From Marisediminitalea oceani (GTDB lineage Bacteria > Pseudomonadota > Gammaproteobacteria > Enterobacterales > Alteromonadaceae): a stretch of 61,156 nucleotides of DNA. Location: NCBI RefSeq assembly GCF_003731635.1, contig NZ_RCUA01000011.1, positions 62,292-123,447 of the forward strand, written 5' to 3'. Below are positions 44,983-55,025 of the stretch, in pieces. Position 1 is the first letter of the stretch. Every line of letters starts with the position of its first letter. The notes below the pieces were generated by a model. It had not been told where the DNA came from and did not search any database. It worked only from the letters and a program-made list of their open reading frames with translations. A program made the position numbers and the translations under genes.

Positions 44983-46017
44983 ATGAAGTTTAATAAGAAG
45001 GTTTTAGGTGCGGTGCTCACTTCCGTGTGGCTGGCAGGATGCACAGGAACAAGCAGTTCAGATAACCGCGAGATTGCTAAAACCTGTCCATTACCGTCTG
45101 AGTTTCAGTGGGAAGCCAGTTCTGCGTTGGTTTCGCCTAACGAAGGAATATTCGGTATTAAAGATCCATCCGTGGTTTATTACGAGGACGAGTATCATAT
45201 TTGGGCTACGATAAATGACGGAAACTGGAAATCGGTGTATTTCAGCTTTGCTGACTGGCAAAACGCGTCGAAGGCTGTTCAACAACCTATGAATGGCACT
45301 AAGGTGGGCAACACGGTTGCACCGCAGGTGTTCTATTACCGCCCGCATAACAAGTGGTACAACTTTACGCAGTGGGGGCGGGGCTATTCAACAACCAGCG
45401 ATATAACGGATGTAAACAGCTGGACCGCCAGGAAAGACTTTCTGCAAGACGGGCCTCCTATTGAGCAAGGCAAGCCAGAACTTGATTACTGGGTAATTTG
45501 TGACGATGTGAATTGCCATTTATTTTTCTCCCGAGACGATGGCGTGCTCTACAAATCCAAAACGTCCAGAGAAAACTTTCCAAACTTTGTGGGCTACGAA
45601 GTCGTAATGGAAGACCACCGTGGTAACGGCAATAGCTTCTTATTTGAAGCGGCCAATGTTTACAAAGTGGACGGCACTGATCAGTACCTGTTATTGGTGG
45701 AAGCTTATAACAGTGAAAAGGGGGCCTATGGCCCCAGATACTTCCGTTCCTGGACGGCCACAGATTTAGATGGGCCATGGACGCCACAGGCTGACACCGA
45801 ACAAAACCCTTTTGCCGGAAATGCCAACGTAGACTGGGTTGAAGGCAAATGGGCAGACGGGATCAGCCACGGTGAAATGATCCGCTCCGGCTACGATGAA
45901 TATCTCACCATTGATCCGTGTAACTTACAGTTTGTATTCCAGGGAGAGTCAGGGCCATCACTTAATGGTGGTTATGGCGGCGAACCTTACAAATTAGGCG
46001 TATTATCGCTTAAGTAA
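44983..46017 (+). CDS. GH62 alpha-L-arabinofuranosidase, lipoprotein
   Basis: The 344-residue protein has a lipoprotein signal with lipobox LAGC (Cys about 20), a Ser-rich linker and a five-bladed propeller of the GH62 family. Typical segments are PLPSEFQWEASSALVSP, IKDPSVVYY with the general-base aspartate, DYWVICDDVNCHLFF, LFEAANVYKV with the acid glutamate, and GISHGEMIRSG, IDPCNLQF. GH62 removes arabinose side chains from arabinoxylan or arabinan. It has no transporter or xylanase next to it. The strong match to a family best known from fungi and actinomycetes suggests transfer. Confidence 0.88.
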   Translation: MKFNKKVLGAVLTSVWLAGCTGTSSSDNREIAKTCPLPSEFQWEASSALVSPNEGIFGIKDPSVVYYEDEYHIWATINDGNWKSVYFSFADWQNASKAVQQPMNGTKVGNTVAPQVFYYRPHNKWYNFTQWGRGYSTTSDITDVNSWTARKDFLQDGPPIEQGKPELDYWVICDDVNCHLFFSRDDGVLYKSKTSRENFPNFVGYEVVMEDHRGNGNSFLFEAANVYKVDGTDQYLLLVEAYNSEKGAYGPRYFRSWTATDLDGPWTPQADTEQNPFAGNANVDWVEGKWADGISHGEMIRSGYDEYLTIDPCNLQFVFQGESGPSLNGGYGGEPYKLGVLSLK

Positions 46018-46677
46018 TCAAGCAAACCGACGAGTTAACTAATACAAGGGATTGCACCGGCTTATACACCTGATGTTGGTTATGGGGACGAGCTTTACGA
46101 CCAAAGTTCTGCCTATATTGACTCATATCTCGCTATGGAGATTGATAACCTGGAAGAGTTGGCTCTTAGGGTTTTCATCAACATTTTATGGAATAAGCGC
46201 ATAGATTTGATAAATATTTAATAAAAACAATTTGTTAAAAGTATACATTCCGGTCGTGAGCTTATTAGATTTAATAGCTACCAGAGTAGGGGGGTTAAGA
46301 CCCTAAAGAAATTTAAAGAGATTAGGGCCTTACATTTTGTTAAGGGCAAATTCGTGTGTATCCATTAAACTTTGATCAGAGAAATCAAATTCACCGTGCA
46401 TTCAGTTAAAAGGCGAGGTGACCTCTGTTCAGGCAGTTCTTGATAAGTTACTCATCATTAAAACGCCTGAAAAATAACGGGAGAAATAGCAACGGCTGCG
46501 GCTACTTGTGTACCCAGAATTAATGTAGCCCCTTGATTAGCTGCCTATACGATTATCTCAAGTCGCTCACACTGATCGGCGATTTTAAATTTAATCTAAA
46601 GTTACATTTGTCTATTTTTCGAAAAGGACTACTCTTTAGGGAAAACACGTCTATTTCTATGAAAAGTCAGCAGCTTA
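46018..46677. other. Gene-poor region, possible remains of genes
   Basis: No intact gene is visible in these 660 bases. Short protein-like frames without starts occur: plus strand about 46051-46221 (ending LALRVFINILWNKRIDLINI), plus strand about 46225-46368 (SYQSRGVKTLKKFKEIRALH), and minus strand about 46463-46545 (ATLILGTQVAAAVAISPV). None is recognisable. They look like decayed coding pieces between the arabinofuranosidase and the signalling island, possibly scars of an insertion or deletion. Confidence 0.4.
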
Positions 46678-47706
46678 ATGAAAATTAAATTTAAATCTCG
46701 TGCCATGCTTACCCGCTTGTTTCTACTTTTCACAGTTGCACCATTTATCGCTTGTGCTTCAACAAAAGTTGTTGTGATAGAAACCATGGACGTTCCGATA
46801 GTAACCCTGTCCAGTCAGTCCTTTCAGTCGACGTTAAAACAACACTTTAACGAAGGTATTCAAATAGAGGTTTATAACATGAAGGGGAATACCGCAGACA
46901 GTAAGCGGATTGTCGATACAATTAGTGAAACATCAGAGCCAGACCTCATCGTCACTGTGGCTACGCTGGCAAGCCGATTAGCAGCCGCTACTGAGGAGTG
47001 GAAGCATATTCCCAAACTTTTCATGGTGGTAGCAGATCCTATTGGCGAAGGTTTTACAAAGCGCTTTGGTGAAGTAAGCAGTTCAAAATTAAGTGGCGAA
47101 TCACACGTTATTACCGCAAGTAATAAATTAAACCTGGTGTCTCGCTCACTCTCACAGTCCTCCCTTAAAGAGAAATGGGAAATTGCGCTGGTGAGTTCAG
47201 ATTACCCATCATCAGTAAGTGAGGTGAAAGCACTACAGGCTGCAATAACTAACCGACATCCATTCTCACTGACGCACGTTTCTACTCCTTATCTTTCAGA
47301 GGCAGGTGGCGCAGATGAAATGATAAAGAGTATTGTGCAGAAAATAGAGAGTTCTGAAAAACAGTTTGACGCATTATGGTTTACCACAGGTCCTATTTTA
47401 CACCACCCTACGGCAGCAGGCGCGATAGCACAAACAGTGGGGGTACCAATACTCTTTGCCGAGGACAGTCAGAAAGTCAAAGATGGTGCAATTATGGGCA
47501 TGATAGTAGAACCGGAGCAAATCGGGCGGTCACTTGCAGCTAAGGCTATACAAGTGTTGACGGACGAAGCAGAAGTCCGTTCAATGCCGATTAGCCGAAT
47601 CACTTCATTTCAAATAATTATTAATTTGAGCGCAGCTCTACAACACAATATCGTTATTCCATCAGACATCTTGCGTAATGCTAGGGTAGTAGGAACAACT
47701 CGATGA
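46678..47706 (+). CDS. Periplasmic ABC-type substrate-binding protein coupled to a kinase
   Basis: The 342-residue protein has an N-terminal signal sequence (LFLLFTVAPFIACAST) and a two-lobe binding fold of the ABC_sub_bind/TrpX-like type (PF04392; for example LIVTVATLASRLAAATEEW and PKLFMVVADPIG). No permease or ATPase gene is adjacent; the next gene is a hybrid kinase with a four-base overlap. It therefore probably acts as a ligand receptor that reports to that kinase, not as a transport component. The ligand is unknown; family members bind aromatic amino acids or similar compounds. Confidence 0.78.
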   Translation: MKIKFKSRAMLTRLFLLFTVAPFIACASTKVVVIETMDVPIVTLSSQSFQSTLKQHFNEGIQIEVYNMKGNTADSKRIVDTISETSEPDLIVTVATLASRLAAATEEWKHIPKLFMVVADPIGEGFTKRFGEVSSSKLSGESHVITASNKLNLVSRSLSQSSLKEKWEIALVSSDYPSSVSEVKALQAAITNRHPFSLTHVSTPYLSEAGGADEMIKSIVQKIESSEKQFDALWFTTGPILHHPTAAGAIAQTVGVPILFAEDSQKVKDGAIMGMIVEPEQIGRSLAAKAIQVLTDEAEVRSMPISRITSFQIIINLSAALQHNIVIPSDILRNARVVGTTR

Positions 47707-49571
47707 AATTAACTGCTAAAATTGGACTTTGGCTGATACCCGCTGTAGTAACTGGAGTCGCAGTACTTGGCTACACGTCTTATCTCACAGCTTACCAAAC
47801 GCTTAAACAGCGTGAGTTTGAAACACTGGCAGTATTCGCATCTCAGATGGCGTATGAAATTGCTGATAGCAGAGAGCAAGTTCTGGTTTCAAGTGGTCTG
47901 AAAGGCATAGCATCATTTGAAAAAGCCTATCAAAATGAAGTGCTAGAAGAGCTTGAGGCACTTTCCTTAAGCACAGGTAAACAATTCGCCGTTTATCATA
48001 AAAGCGAATTACCGCTGATACAAAAAAACATCGATGAAATGGATACGCTAAATAGAGCTGGCAATGGCGTATTGGTAGGCATCCTTGACGATTCAACGCT
48101 TTTTGCGAACATCGATTATCTGCCATGGGAGTGGACAATCGTTGTTTCTGAAGATATTTCCAGCCTTCGCGCTGAGCTTTGGCGAATCACCTGGCTCACG
48201 TTTCTTGCCTCCTTATTGTCCGCATGCGTAGTTTATTTATGTGTAAAACTAGTGATTAAAAATATAATTTTAAATCGATTACACCTACTAGAAAAGGCAA
48301 CCTCACAAATAGCTGAGTCTAAACAAACTGTTAAAATTAACATTGAAAATAAAGATGAAATCGGCAGGTTGGCAAAATCCATTGAAACAATGTCAACAAC
48401 AATAGAAACGAGCCTGGTTAAGGCTCAGGCAGCAAATAAAGCTAAATCAGAGTTTCTTTCAGTCATGAGCCATGAGATCCGTACACCGTTGAATGGTGTT
48501 ATTGGCATTGCATCTATACTTGAAAAAACAGAGCTGGATGATCATCAGCGTGAACTGACAAGAAATCTTATTAAATCAGCAGACAGTCTTACAACGCTAG
48601 TCTCTGATGTACTTGATTTGGCAAAAATAGAGGCTGGTAGTGTAGAGGTAGACGAGTCTGAATTAGAAGTGAATGACTTACTCAGCGGCGTAAAAACGCT
48701 TTATGAGGCAAGTGCAAATGCCAAAAACACAATCATAGAGATTAATTGTGCTACGAACCTGGTTGTGCGAAGTGATCGGGCTAAACTTCGTCAAATCCTG
48801 AACAATCTTGTCAATAATGCGGTTAAATTTACCGAAGGTGGCTCCATTACGCTGTCAGCACAAGCGAATAAGGCTCCACAGGATGAACCACAAGGCACTG
48901 AGCTCACATTTACCGTAACAGATACAGGTATCGGTATTGATAAGACAGCGCAAACCAAAATATTCGACAGGTTTACCCAGGCAGATTACTCAATAACCAG
49001 AAAGCATGGTGGCAGTGGACTCGGACTTGCCATAGTTAAGAATCTTGTGGATTTGCTGAATGGGTCTATAAACCTTGATAGTGAACTTAATAAGGGAACA
49101 GAGTTCACGCTTTCAGTTCCCGTAACACTGATGACAGAACGTCAGGTCATCAACGAGCCTTACACCGAACAAAAATGCACGCCAGAGCGACATTTGACTG
49201 TATTGTTAGCAGAAGACAATGACATTAATGCGCTGGTTGCAACAACCATGCTTGAGGACTTTGGCCATAACGTTACGCGCGTCATCAATGGCAGGGAAGC
49301 ATTGGAAGTAGCGGAGCAGCAATCATTTGAAATGATATTTATGGATATTCATATGCCAGAAATGGATGGCATTCGAAGTACGCAAGCAATTCGTCAGTTG
49401 GATAAATATACCAACACGCCAATTATTGGTTTGACAGCAGAAGCTTTCAAGGAACGACATGCGCTCTTTTTGTCCGAGGGTATGGACTTTGTTTTAACTA
49501 AACCACTTTCTGAGCATGCATTATTAAGTGCTATATCGGATTACCATCCAGATAGATTTAGACATTCTTAA
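47703..49571 (+). CDS. Hybrid sensor histidine kinase with receiver domain
   Basis: The 622-residue protein has two membrane helices (about 8-30 and 160-185) around a small periplasmic domain, a HAMP linker, a HisKA domain with the phosphorylated histidine in [13 protein letters not shown], an ATPase domain (DTGIGID and GSGLGLAIV), and a C-terminal receiver with the aspartate in [13 protein letters not shown] and the lysine in VLTKPLSE. It is coupled to the binding-protein gene by a four-base overlap (ATGA). It needs an Hpt partner to pass phosphate on; the only Hpt domain in the window is in the large kinase at 51.4-54.8 kb. Confidence 0.9.
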   Translation: MKLTAKIGLWLIPAVVTGVAVLGYTSYLTAYQTLKQREFETLAVFASQMAYEIADSREQVLVSSGLKGIASFEKAYQNEVLEELEALSLSTGKQFAVYHKSELPLIQKNIDEMDTLNRAGNGVLVGILDDSTLFANIDYLPWEWTIVVSEDISSLRAELWRITWLTFLASLLSACVVYLCVKLVIKNIILNRLHLLEKATSQIAESKQTVKINIENKDEIGRLAKSIETMSTTIETSLVKAQAANKAKSEFLSVMSHEIRTPLNGVIGIASILEKTELDDHQRELTRNLIKSADSLTTLVSDVLDLAKIEAGSVEVDESELEVNDLLSGVKTLYEASANAKNTIIEINCATNLVVRSDRAKLRQILNNLVNNAVKFTEGGSITLSAQANKAPQDEPQGTELTFTVTDTGIGIDKTAQTKIFDRFTQADYSITRKHGGSGLGLAIVKNLVDLLNGSINLDSELNKGTEFTLSVPVTLMTERQVINEPYTEQKCTPERHLTVLLAEDNDINALVATTMLEDFGHNVTRVINGREALEVAEQQSFEMIFMDIHMPEMDGIRSTQAIRQLDKYTNTPIIGLTAEAFKERHALFLSEGMDFVLTKPLSEHALLSAISDYHPDRFRHS

Positions 49572-49710
49572 ATGTGTATTGGCTTAGAAGAGAAATATCC
49601 AATTAATTCAAACTTGTAGATACAAGATGATAAATAAAGTAGTTGAAATTGATCCGACAATGTGGAGATGAATAAACAGGCATCTTAAGATATTGTGAAT
49701 GATAAAAACC

Positions 49711-49728
49711 TAGCGGGATCACCCGCTA
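49711..49728 (-). terminator. Rho-independent terminator after the STAS gene
   Basis: TAGCGGG (49711-49717) and CCCGCTA (49722-49728) form a seven-base stem with an ATCA loop. On the minus strand GGTTTTTATC follows. It lies seven bases past the STAS gene stop. Confidence 0.8.
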
Positions 49729-49734
49729 TGTTAG

Positions 49735-50163
49735 CTACCTTTTTAACATAAAAATTTTATTAAAATTACACATCGAAAAAGTTCTGTAAATGTCTGATTT
49801 AATGTTGGTAAGACATATTTCTATTTTTCGGGGGACGATTTTTTTTCGCAGCAGTATGAGCGCGCCTATGCCGCCTGAGTCGACTCGCTCCACCCGAGAG
49901 AAGTCAACATAAAACAAACTATTTTGATATGAATTGAAGTTTAAACACCCCAGCGCAGAAAATACCTGTTGCGCATTTTTACCTACCAAAACAGGCGGAA
50001 GCAGGAGTGTATTGCCTCCGATTAATTGACCAATTAAACATTTGTTGCAAAGTACAACATCTTCATCCACCTGCTTAGCAATAAAGTAACAATCCCCGGC
50101 ATTCTTGCTCAACACGTGGCACGAAGATGATGTGATTATTTCGGTTGTTACTTCATCAGTCAT
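49735..50163 (-). CDS. STAS-domain (anti-anti-sigma-factor-like) protein
   Basis: The protein of about 142 residues carries a C-terminal STAS-like domain (about 60-140) with FYVDFSRVERVDSGGIGALILL. The serine in VDSGGIG is at the position phosphorylated in SpoIIAA-type antagonists. No anti-sigma kinase gene is adjacent, so the partner may be one of the kinases here or lie elsewhere. I start at ATG 50163, seven bases after AAGGA; the frame is open to 50259 without a better ribosome site. It is followed by its own terminator. Confidence 0.72.
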   Translation of the reverse strand: MTDEVTTEIITSSSCHVLSKNAGDCYFIAKQVDEDVVLCNKCLIGQLIGGNTLLLPPVLVGKNAQQVFSALGCLNFNSYQNSLFYVDFSRVERVDSGGIGALILLRKKIVPRKIEICLTNIKSDIYRTFSMCNFNKIFMLKR

Positions 50164-50371
50164 ATTCATATCCTTTTTACCAGACTGCATCATGGTTAAT
50201 GCCATAGTAATTTCATAGTTCTCAAAATCACCCATATATAGTTGATAGTTGAAGAACAATTTTCAGACAAATTTTTCTGTGAGGAAAAAAGCAGATTTAT
50301 CCTAAAGTATGAATAGCTAGAGAGTCAGTGGCGTAGTTTGAGTATCCGATTAATAATGCAGCTTTGGTGAT

Positions 50372-51271
50372 TTATCGTTTTAGATACTGCCAAGCCTTTT
50401 GCTGCGAACCGTGCTGTAGATAATCTTCAAGAACCTCATGAACATTTTTATAAGTCCGGCCCTCTGAGCAGGCTATACCAAATTTAAATTGTAATGACAG
50501 CGGGAGTGATGATTCAGAGCTGAACATGTGGGAGGCCAATGCTTTCTCGGCGCGAAGTTTGTAGAGTTTTGCTGCTTCTTTGTTAACGCCAGGCAACGAG
50601 ATAATAAAAACCGATCCTTTGATACACATGCACTTGTTAAGTGGTTTTATCACAATACTTAAAAGTATTGACGCTAACTCCTGTACAACCCGGTTTCCTT
50701 TTATAAAACCGCTTAATGCTTGAACCAGTGCGATGCCAGAGACTTCAATAACGACCAGAGAAAACGGTATGCCAGTAGATGAGACAAATTGGTATAACTC
50801 ATCTACCTCTTGCGCAAAATATTCTTCGGTGAATAACCCTGAAACAGAATCATAGAAGCTGTTTTTTCGAACATGCTGCATTGAGAGTTGTTGTTGGAGG
50901 AGTCTCTCAATTCGTATCCGTAATGAATCTATTGCAGTTGGATTTGTTATAATATCGCTTCCTCCCGCCATCCAACAAGCATGCTCTGTGTCAGGCCCAA
51001 GGAGGGGGGCTACGAAAATAACCGGGATATTTGAAAATCGGTACTCTTGTTTAATCGATTTGCAAAAATCAATGCCGGTGAGATCCGAAGGGGAAATAGT
51101 CACTACAATCAGATCCACTGAGTTATTCCCCAGGAACCGCAATGCATCGTCGGTGTTGATAACTGAAGCACACTCACCAAGCTCTTCAAGTACGCCTAAC
51201 AATAACTGCCGGGACGATTGCTTGTTATCTATAACTAAGATTAGGGGGTGTTTAATTAGATGCACTGACAA
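50372..51271 (-). CDS. Degenerate REC-GGDEF protein (pseudo-receiver, pseudo-cyclase)
   Basis: The 299-residue protein has a receiver-like domain (about 8-130) and a GGDEF-like domain (about 135-299), but both active sites are lost. In the receiver the phosphoacceptor is T58, the acid pair is D15-N16, and the usual lysine is N110. In the cyclase GGDEF reads KGSVF. The sequence is clearly related to the intact REC-GGDEF protein at 57154-58110 (for instance NIPVIFVAPLL with ACWMAGGSDIITNP). It cannot make c-di-GMP; it may act as a scaffold or as an inhibitor by dimerising with its intact relative, which is inference. Confidence 0.82.
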   Translation of the reverse strand: MSVHLIKHPLILVIDNKQSSRQLLLGVLEELGECASVINTDDALRFLGNNSVDLIVVTISPSDLTGIDFCKSIKQEYRFSNIPVIFVAPLLGPDTEHACWMAGGSDIITNPTAIDSLRIRIERLLQQQLSMQHVRKNSFYDSVSGLFTEEYFAQEVDELYQFVSSTGIPFSLVVIEVSGIALVQALSGFIKGNRVVQELASILLSIVIKPLNKCMCIKGSVFIISLPGVNKEAAKLYKLRAEKALASHMFSSESSLPLSLQFKFGIACSEGRTYKNVHEVLEDYLQHGSQQKAWQYLKR

Positions 51272-51389
51272 CGACCAACTCCACTGTATTTATCGATGTT
51301 AATACATTTAAAGCGTCTGGTTGGTCTGCTCTCATAGTTTAAAGCAGTATTTTGATAATTAATCCCTATCTACAGGCCTAAGTGCTTTC

Positions 51390-54300
51390 TTATCCTTGCG
51401 AACGAAGATAATCATCAAATATCTGTAGCGTCTCATTTAACAGTGTTTGGGCAGATTCAACGAGTAACTTCAGAGTATCAAATGGAGCATCAGGTGCCTG
51501 CTGTTCTAGCTCAGCCAGCGTTTTATGCAGCGCCTCTGCACCAACATCCCCTGAATTGCCTTTAAGGGCATGAGCTGAAAAACGAAGCTTCTCCCTATCC
51601 TGAGCTGAAAGAGCATCTTGTATAGCTTCAAACTTTTGTTCAGCGCCTTTTACAAATAATGATAACAATTGTGCCAGCAGAGGCTCTCTACCACCTAACC
51701 GTATTAACGCATCGTCTTTTTTCCAGAGTGGCACAGTAGCAGACTCATTTTCATCCATAACAACATCATCAGCCTTAGCCGGTTTTGGTTCATCCGTGGT
51801 TGAAACTGCTGTATCAATATGTTGAGAAAGTTTTCTTATAAGCAAAGAGGGCTCAACGGGTTTCGTAATGTAGTCATCCATGCCTGCAGCCCTACATTTC
51901 TCATTTTCACCTTTCATAGCATTCGCTGTCATGGCGATAATGGGTATGTCTTTATAGTGTTCACCGGCACGGCCGGCCCGAATTGCCCGCGTTGCATCGT
52001 AACCGTTCATAACGGGCATGTTGCAATCCATCAGGACAACGTTGTAGGTTTCTTTAGAGTTTGCCAAATGTTTAATCGCTTTTTTGCCATTTTCGACCAC
52101 GGCAACCTTCACGTTGTGGGGTTCTAATATGAAGCGAGCCACCTGGGTGTTGATTTCATTATCATCAACAACGAGTGCCCTGCAGTTGAGTAAGCGGGGC
52201 GGCTCAGTTTTATCAGATGAATGGATGTCGGTACTTCGTCGCTCAACATAAGTTTCTGAGTCTAAGGGGCTGCTCCAGGTCTTTTGCCGACTGTCCAATA
52301 AAGAGGATAAAAACGAAGAGCGGTAGAGAGGCTCAATTAGGTTAACTGAGCCTTCCGGTAAATCATCCTTGTTTATGGGCATAGCGGAAATTACGATGAA
52401 TTTAATGCCTCGGCCAAGTTTCGAGACTACCGATTTGAACATAGCTTTTATTTTATTGAAGTCTTCTCGCGACTGATTAACCACGAGCATTGATAACTGC
52501 GCCCACTCATCTTCGTTCTGGTAATTACTCATAATAAGTGAATCGCCACCATGGCTATTCACTAACCGCTCAACTAGTGAGTTTAAAGGGCTTTTGTTGA
52601 CTAAAATACCCATAGTCTGGCCGCTCAACCGCTCTTTACCTTCCAGGGATTTTTCTTCCCAAAGATCTACCGGTAACTCAACGTGGAACGTTGAACCTTT
52701 ACCCTCGGTTGACTCCACAGTGATCATGCCGCCAAGTAAATCGAGAATTTGCTTACAGATGGAAAGCCCCAGGCCGGTTCCACCATATTTGGCCGAAATG
52801 CCTTCATCAGCCTGAGAAAAAGGTTTAAATAATTTGTCCAGGTTTTGCGCTGCAATCCCGGTGCCTGTGTCTGTTATATCTATATGAAGACAAGCGTTGC
52901 CATTAGCTACAGCACTCCAGGCTTTAAGCAAAATAAAACCGCCATCGGTAAATTTAATAGCATTGTTGAGTAGGTTGGTTAGCACCTGGGTGAGACGATG
53001 TGGATCGCTATTTATCATTGATAATTCGAGATCAACAGTATCAATATAAAAGTCCAGTGACTTTTCATGGGCCACAACTGACATAGTACTGGCAATGCTT
53101 TCTATTAATGCTTCGGCATTAAAATGACGATGCTGTAATTCCAGTTTTCCAGCCTCGATTTTTGATAGATCTAAAACGTCGTTGATTAAGCGACGCAGCG
53201 CATCAACGCTGTTTTCAGCCATTTGTGTAAGCTCGATCTGCTGAGCGTTTAGTGGTTGATTTTTCAACAGGCTCACTGCGCCGACAATCCCATTTAACGG
53301 GGTACGCATTTCATGGCTGATAGTGGAAATAAAATTTGACTTCAGAACGCTGACTTCAAGAGCTTTATCCATTGCAGATTTAAGCTCTAACGTTCTTTCA
53401 TTTACCGTCGCTTCTAATTGTTGGTTATTCTTTTCAATTTCTGAAGTAGCCTGTTTTTCCGCAGTGATATCACAGGTAACGATCGCAAAGGCGGCTTCCG
53501 ATTTTGAGTTTTCGACTGGCTGAATTTTTGTCTTTAACCATTTACCAGGAACACCTTGACGCACCAGTTGCCACTCGAAATTTTGTAATGCATTAACTTT
53601 GCCGGTTTCAAAGCTGTTTTTGAATACTTCGCACCCAAACCGAGAAAACACATCAGACACAGACTCGCCTAAGCACTCATTACGGTGAACTAAAAATATG
53701 TTTTCAAATGCATTATTGACAGTATTAATGTTGCCATACTCATTTACCGTGATGATAGCATCGTCTGCCACATTAACTGCTGATTGCGCTTCTTCTGCCA
53801 CTTTTAGAAGGTTTGATAGCCGCTTATTGTTGTTACTCAAAAAGAAAAGTCCGAATAGTGCGGCTGCCCAAATGCCAGTGAGAGCCAGGAAAAACTGAAG
53901 CCTGATATTATTTAATTCATCCTGATAAATGTCGTCTGGAAACAGAATATAAGGGTGTAATTCACTCCCCTGAGAGTAACCAGAAACAGTTAGCTCATCA
54001 TCAATTCCCCAATAAAGCTGGTCTGTCGTCGAGTAGTGCAAGAGGTTTGAAAGAGAGGTAGGTGTGACCTTGTAATAACTGGAAAACTCAAGTGAAGGAG
54101 CCAAATCGCGGCTATAACGCAACTTACTATCAGGGTGTTTAATAAAAAAGCCCTCAACATCAGTTAGGAGCAAGTCATATTTGTTAGTGACGAGAAGGTC
54201 CAGCTCTGCTATTAGGTAACTGACATCGATATTGGCAATTAAGATACCAAAAAAGGCGTTATCTTCTCCATATATTGGCCGGGCAAGTCGGAGTGTGGGA

Positions 54301-54845
54301 CGGTATGGAAATGAGAGCTTTCCATTTTCACGGTTCAGGTCGATGATGGAGACGAATAACTGCTCTTCGGAAAGCTTCGACGTTTCAGTAAAATAATAGC
54401 GGTCACTTTTATCCTGAAGGTCGTTGCTGGCGCGAGCCGTAATCAGGTTGTCCAACCGTTCCACCCGAATGAGTTCTTGCCCCTGATTATCCAGAATGCG
54501 TAATTGGAAGTAGGCTCGATTGTGCTGCATAAAGCCCATAAAAATTTTTTCAAGTTGCGATTTCCATAAGGCCGTTGTAGTACCGTCCAGCGGATCCACG
54601 CCTGTTACACTTGAGCGTGTAAGACCACTTATTGGTGGCGTGGTGTACAAAAAGCCGATGTCTTCTCTGTAGCTAGCGAATTCATTACTTAGATGTACTT
54701 CCGCTTCTTTCAGGTTGATTTGCAAATCAGTCAGTAAATTTTCGTTATAACTCGTAACAATCTGTTGGTTACCAGTGAAACCAATAAGCAATGACACGAT
54801 TGTGGTGACTGCTGCATACAAAGAAAAAGAGAACCTTGAATCCAT
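51390..54845 (-). CDS. Large hybrid sensor kinase with dCache, PAS, two receivers and Hpt
   Basis: The protein of about 1151 residues (ATG 54845; a GTG at 54890 is in frame) has an N-terminal membrane helix, a long periplasmic dCache-like sensor (about 30-315), a second helix, a PAS domain (about 360-480), HisKA with SHEMRTPLNG, an ATPase domain (DTGTGIAAQNLDK, GGTGLGLSICK), a degenerate receiver (no normal phosphoacceptor seen), an intact receiver (VVLMDCNMPVMNG, lysine in YITKPVEPS) and a C-terminal Hpt (FSAHALKGNSGDVG). It contains a full phosphorelay except for an output regulator. It is divergent from the REC-PAS-GGDEF-EAL gene. Confidence 0.88.
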   Translation of the reverse strand: MDSRFSFSLYAAVTTIVSLLIGFTGNQQIVTSYNENLLTDLQINLKEAEVHLSNEFASYREDIGFLYTTPPISGLTRSSVTGVDPLDGTTTALWKSQLEKIFMGFMQHNRAYFQLRILDNQGQELIRVERLDNLITARASNDLQDKSDRYYFTETSKLSEEQLFVSIIDLNRENGKLSFPYRPTLRLARPIYGEDNAFFGILIANIDVSYLIAELDLLVTNKYDLLLTDVEGFFIKHPDSKLRYSRDLAPSLEFSSYYKVTPTSLSNLLHYSTTDQLYWGIDDELTVSGYSQGSELHPYILFPDDIYQDELNNIRLQFFLALTGIWAAALFGLFFLSNNNKRLSNLLKVAEEAQSAVNVADDAIITVNEYGNINTVNNAFENIFLVHRNECLGESVSDVFSRFGCEVFKNSFETGKVNALQNFEWQLVRQGVPGKWLKTKIQPVENSKSEAAFAIVTCDITAEKQATSEIEKNNQQLEATVNERTLELKSAMDKALEVSVLKSNFISTISHEMRTPLNGIVGAVSLLKNQPLNAQQIELTQMAENSVDALRRLINDVLDLSKIEAGKLELQHRHFNAEALIESIASTMSVVAHEKSLDFYIDTVDLELSMINSDPHRLTQVLTNLLNNAIKFTDGGFILLKAWSAVANGNACLHIDITDTGTGIAAQNLDKLFKPFSQADEGISAKYGGTGLGLSICKQILDLLGGMITVESTEGKGSTFHVELPVDLWEEKSLEGKERLSGQTMGILVNKSPLNSLVERLVNSHGGDSLIMSNYQNEDEWAQLSMLVVNQSREDFNKIKAMFKSVVSKLGRGIKFIVISAMPINKDDLPEGSVNLIEPLYRSSFLSSLLDSRQKTWSSPLDSETYVERRSTDIHSSDKTEPPRLLNCRALVVDDNEINTQVARFILEPHNVKVAVVENGKKAIKHLANSKETYNVVLMDCNMPVMNGYDATRAIRAGRAGEHYKDIPIIAMTANAMKGENEKCRAAGMDDYITKPVEPSLLIRKLSQHIDTAVSTTDEPKPAKADDVVMDENESATVPLWKKDDALIRLGGREPLLAQLLSLFVKGAEQKFEAIQDALSAQDREKLRFSAHALKGNSGDVGAEALHKTLAELEQQAPDAPFDTLKLLVESAQTLLNETLQIFDDYLRSQG

Positions 54846-55025
54846 TAAGATTTTCCCATGTGGCGAAATGGATGGTGTGTCGATTAGCACGAAAAAAATA
54901 TCAATATTGCTATAATGAATAGACGATAACTATAAGAATAGCAATAAAAAATGACTGAAATCCAAAAGTCTACTAAGATTTATGGAGAAGTCATTATTTG
55001 TATTATTGTGTACGAAGGATTGTTG
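54846..55025. promoter_or_regulatory. Divergent promoter region of two signalling genes
   Basis: These 180 AT-rich bases lie between the divergent kinase gene and the cyclase/phosphodiesterase gene. A TATAAT box is present at 54911-54916 on the plus strand, without an evident -35. Shared control of the two genes is likely from the layout. Confidence 0.45.

Noticed and set aside
54951..55025. 25-residue N-terminal extension of the REC-PAS-GGDEF-EAL protein
   Set aside because: The receiver starts right after the ATG at 55026, which has the good ribosome site.
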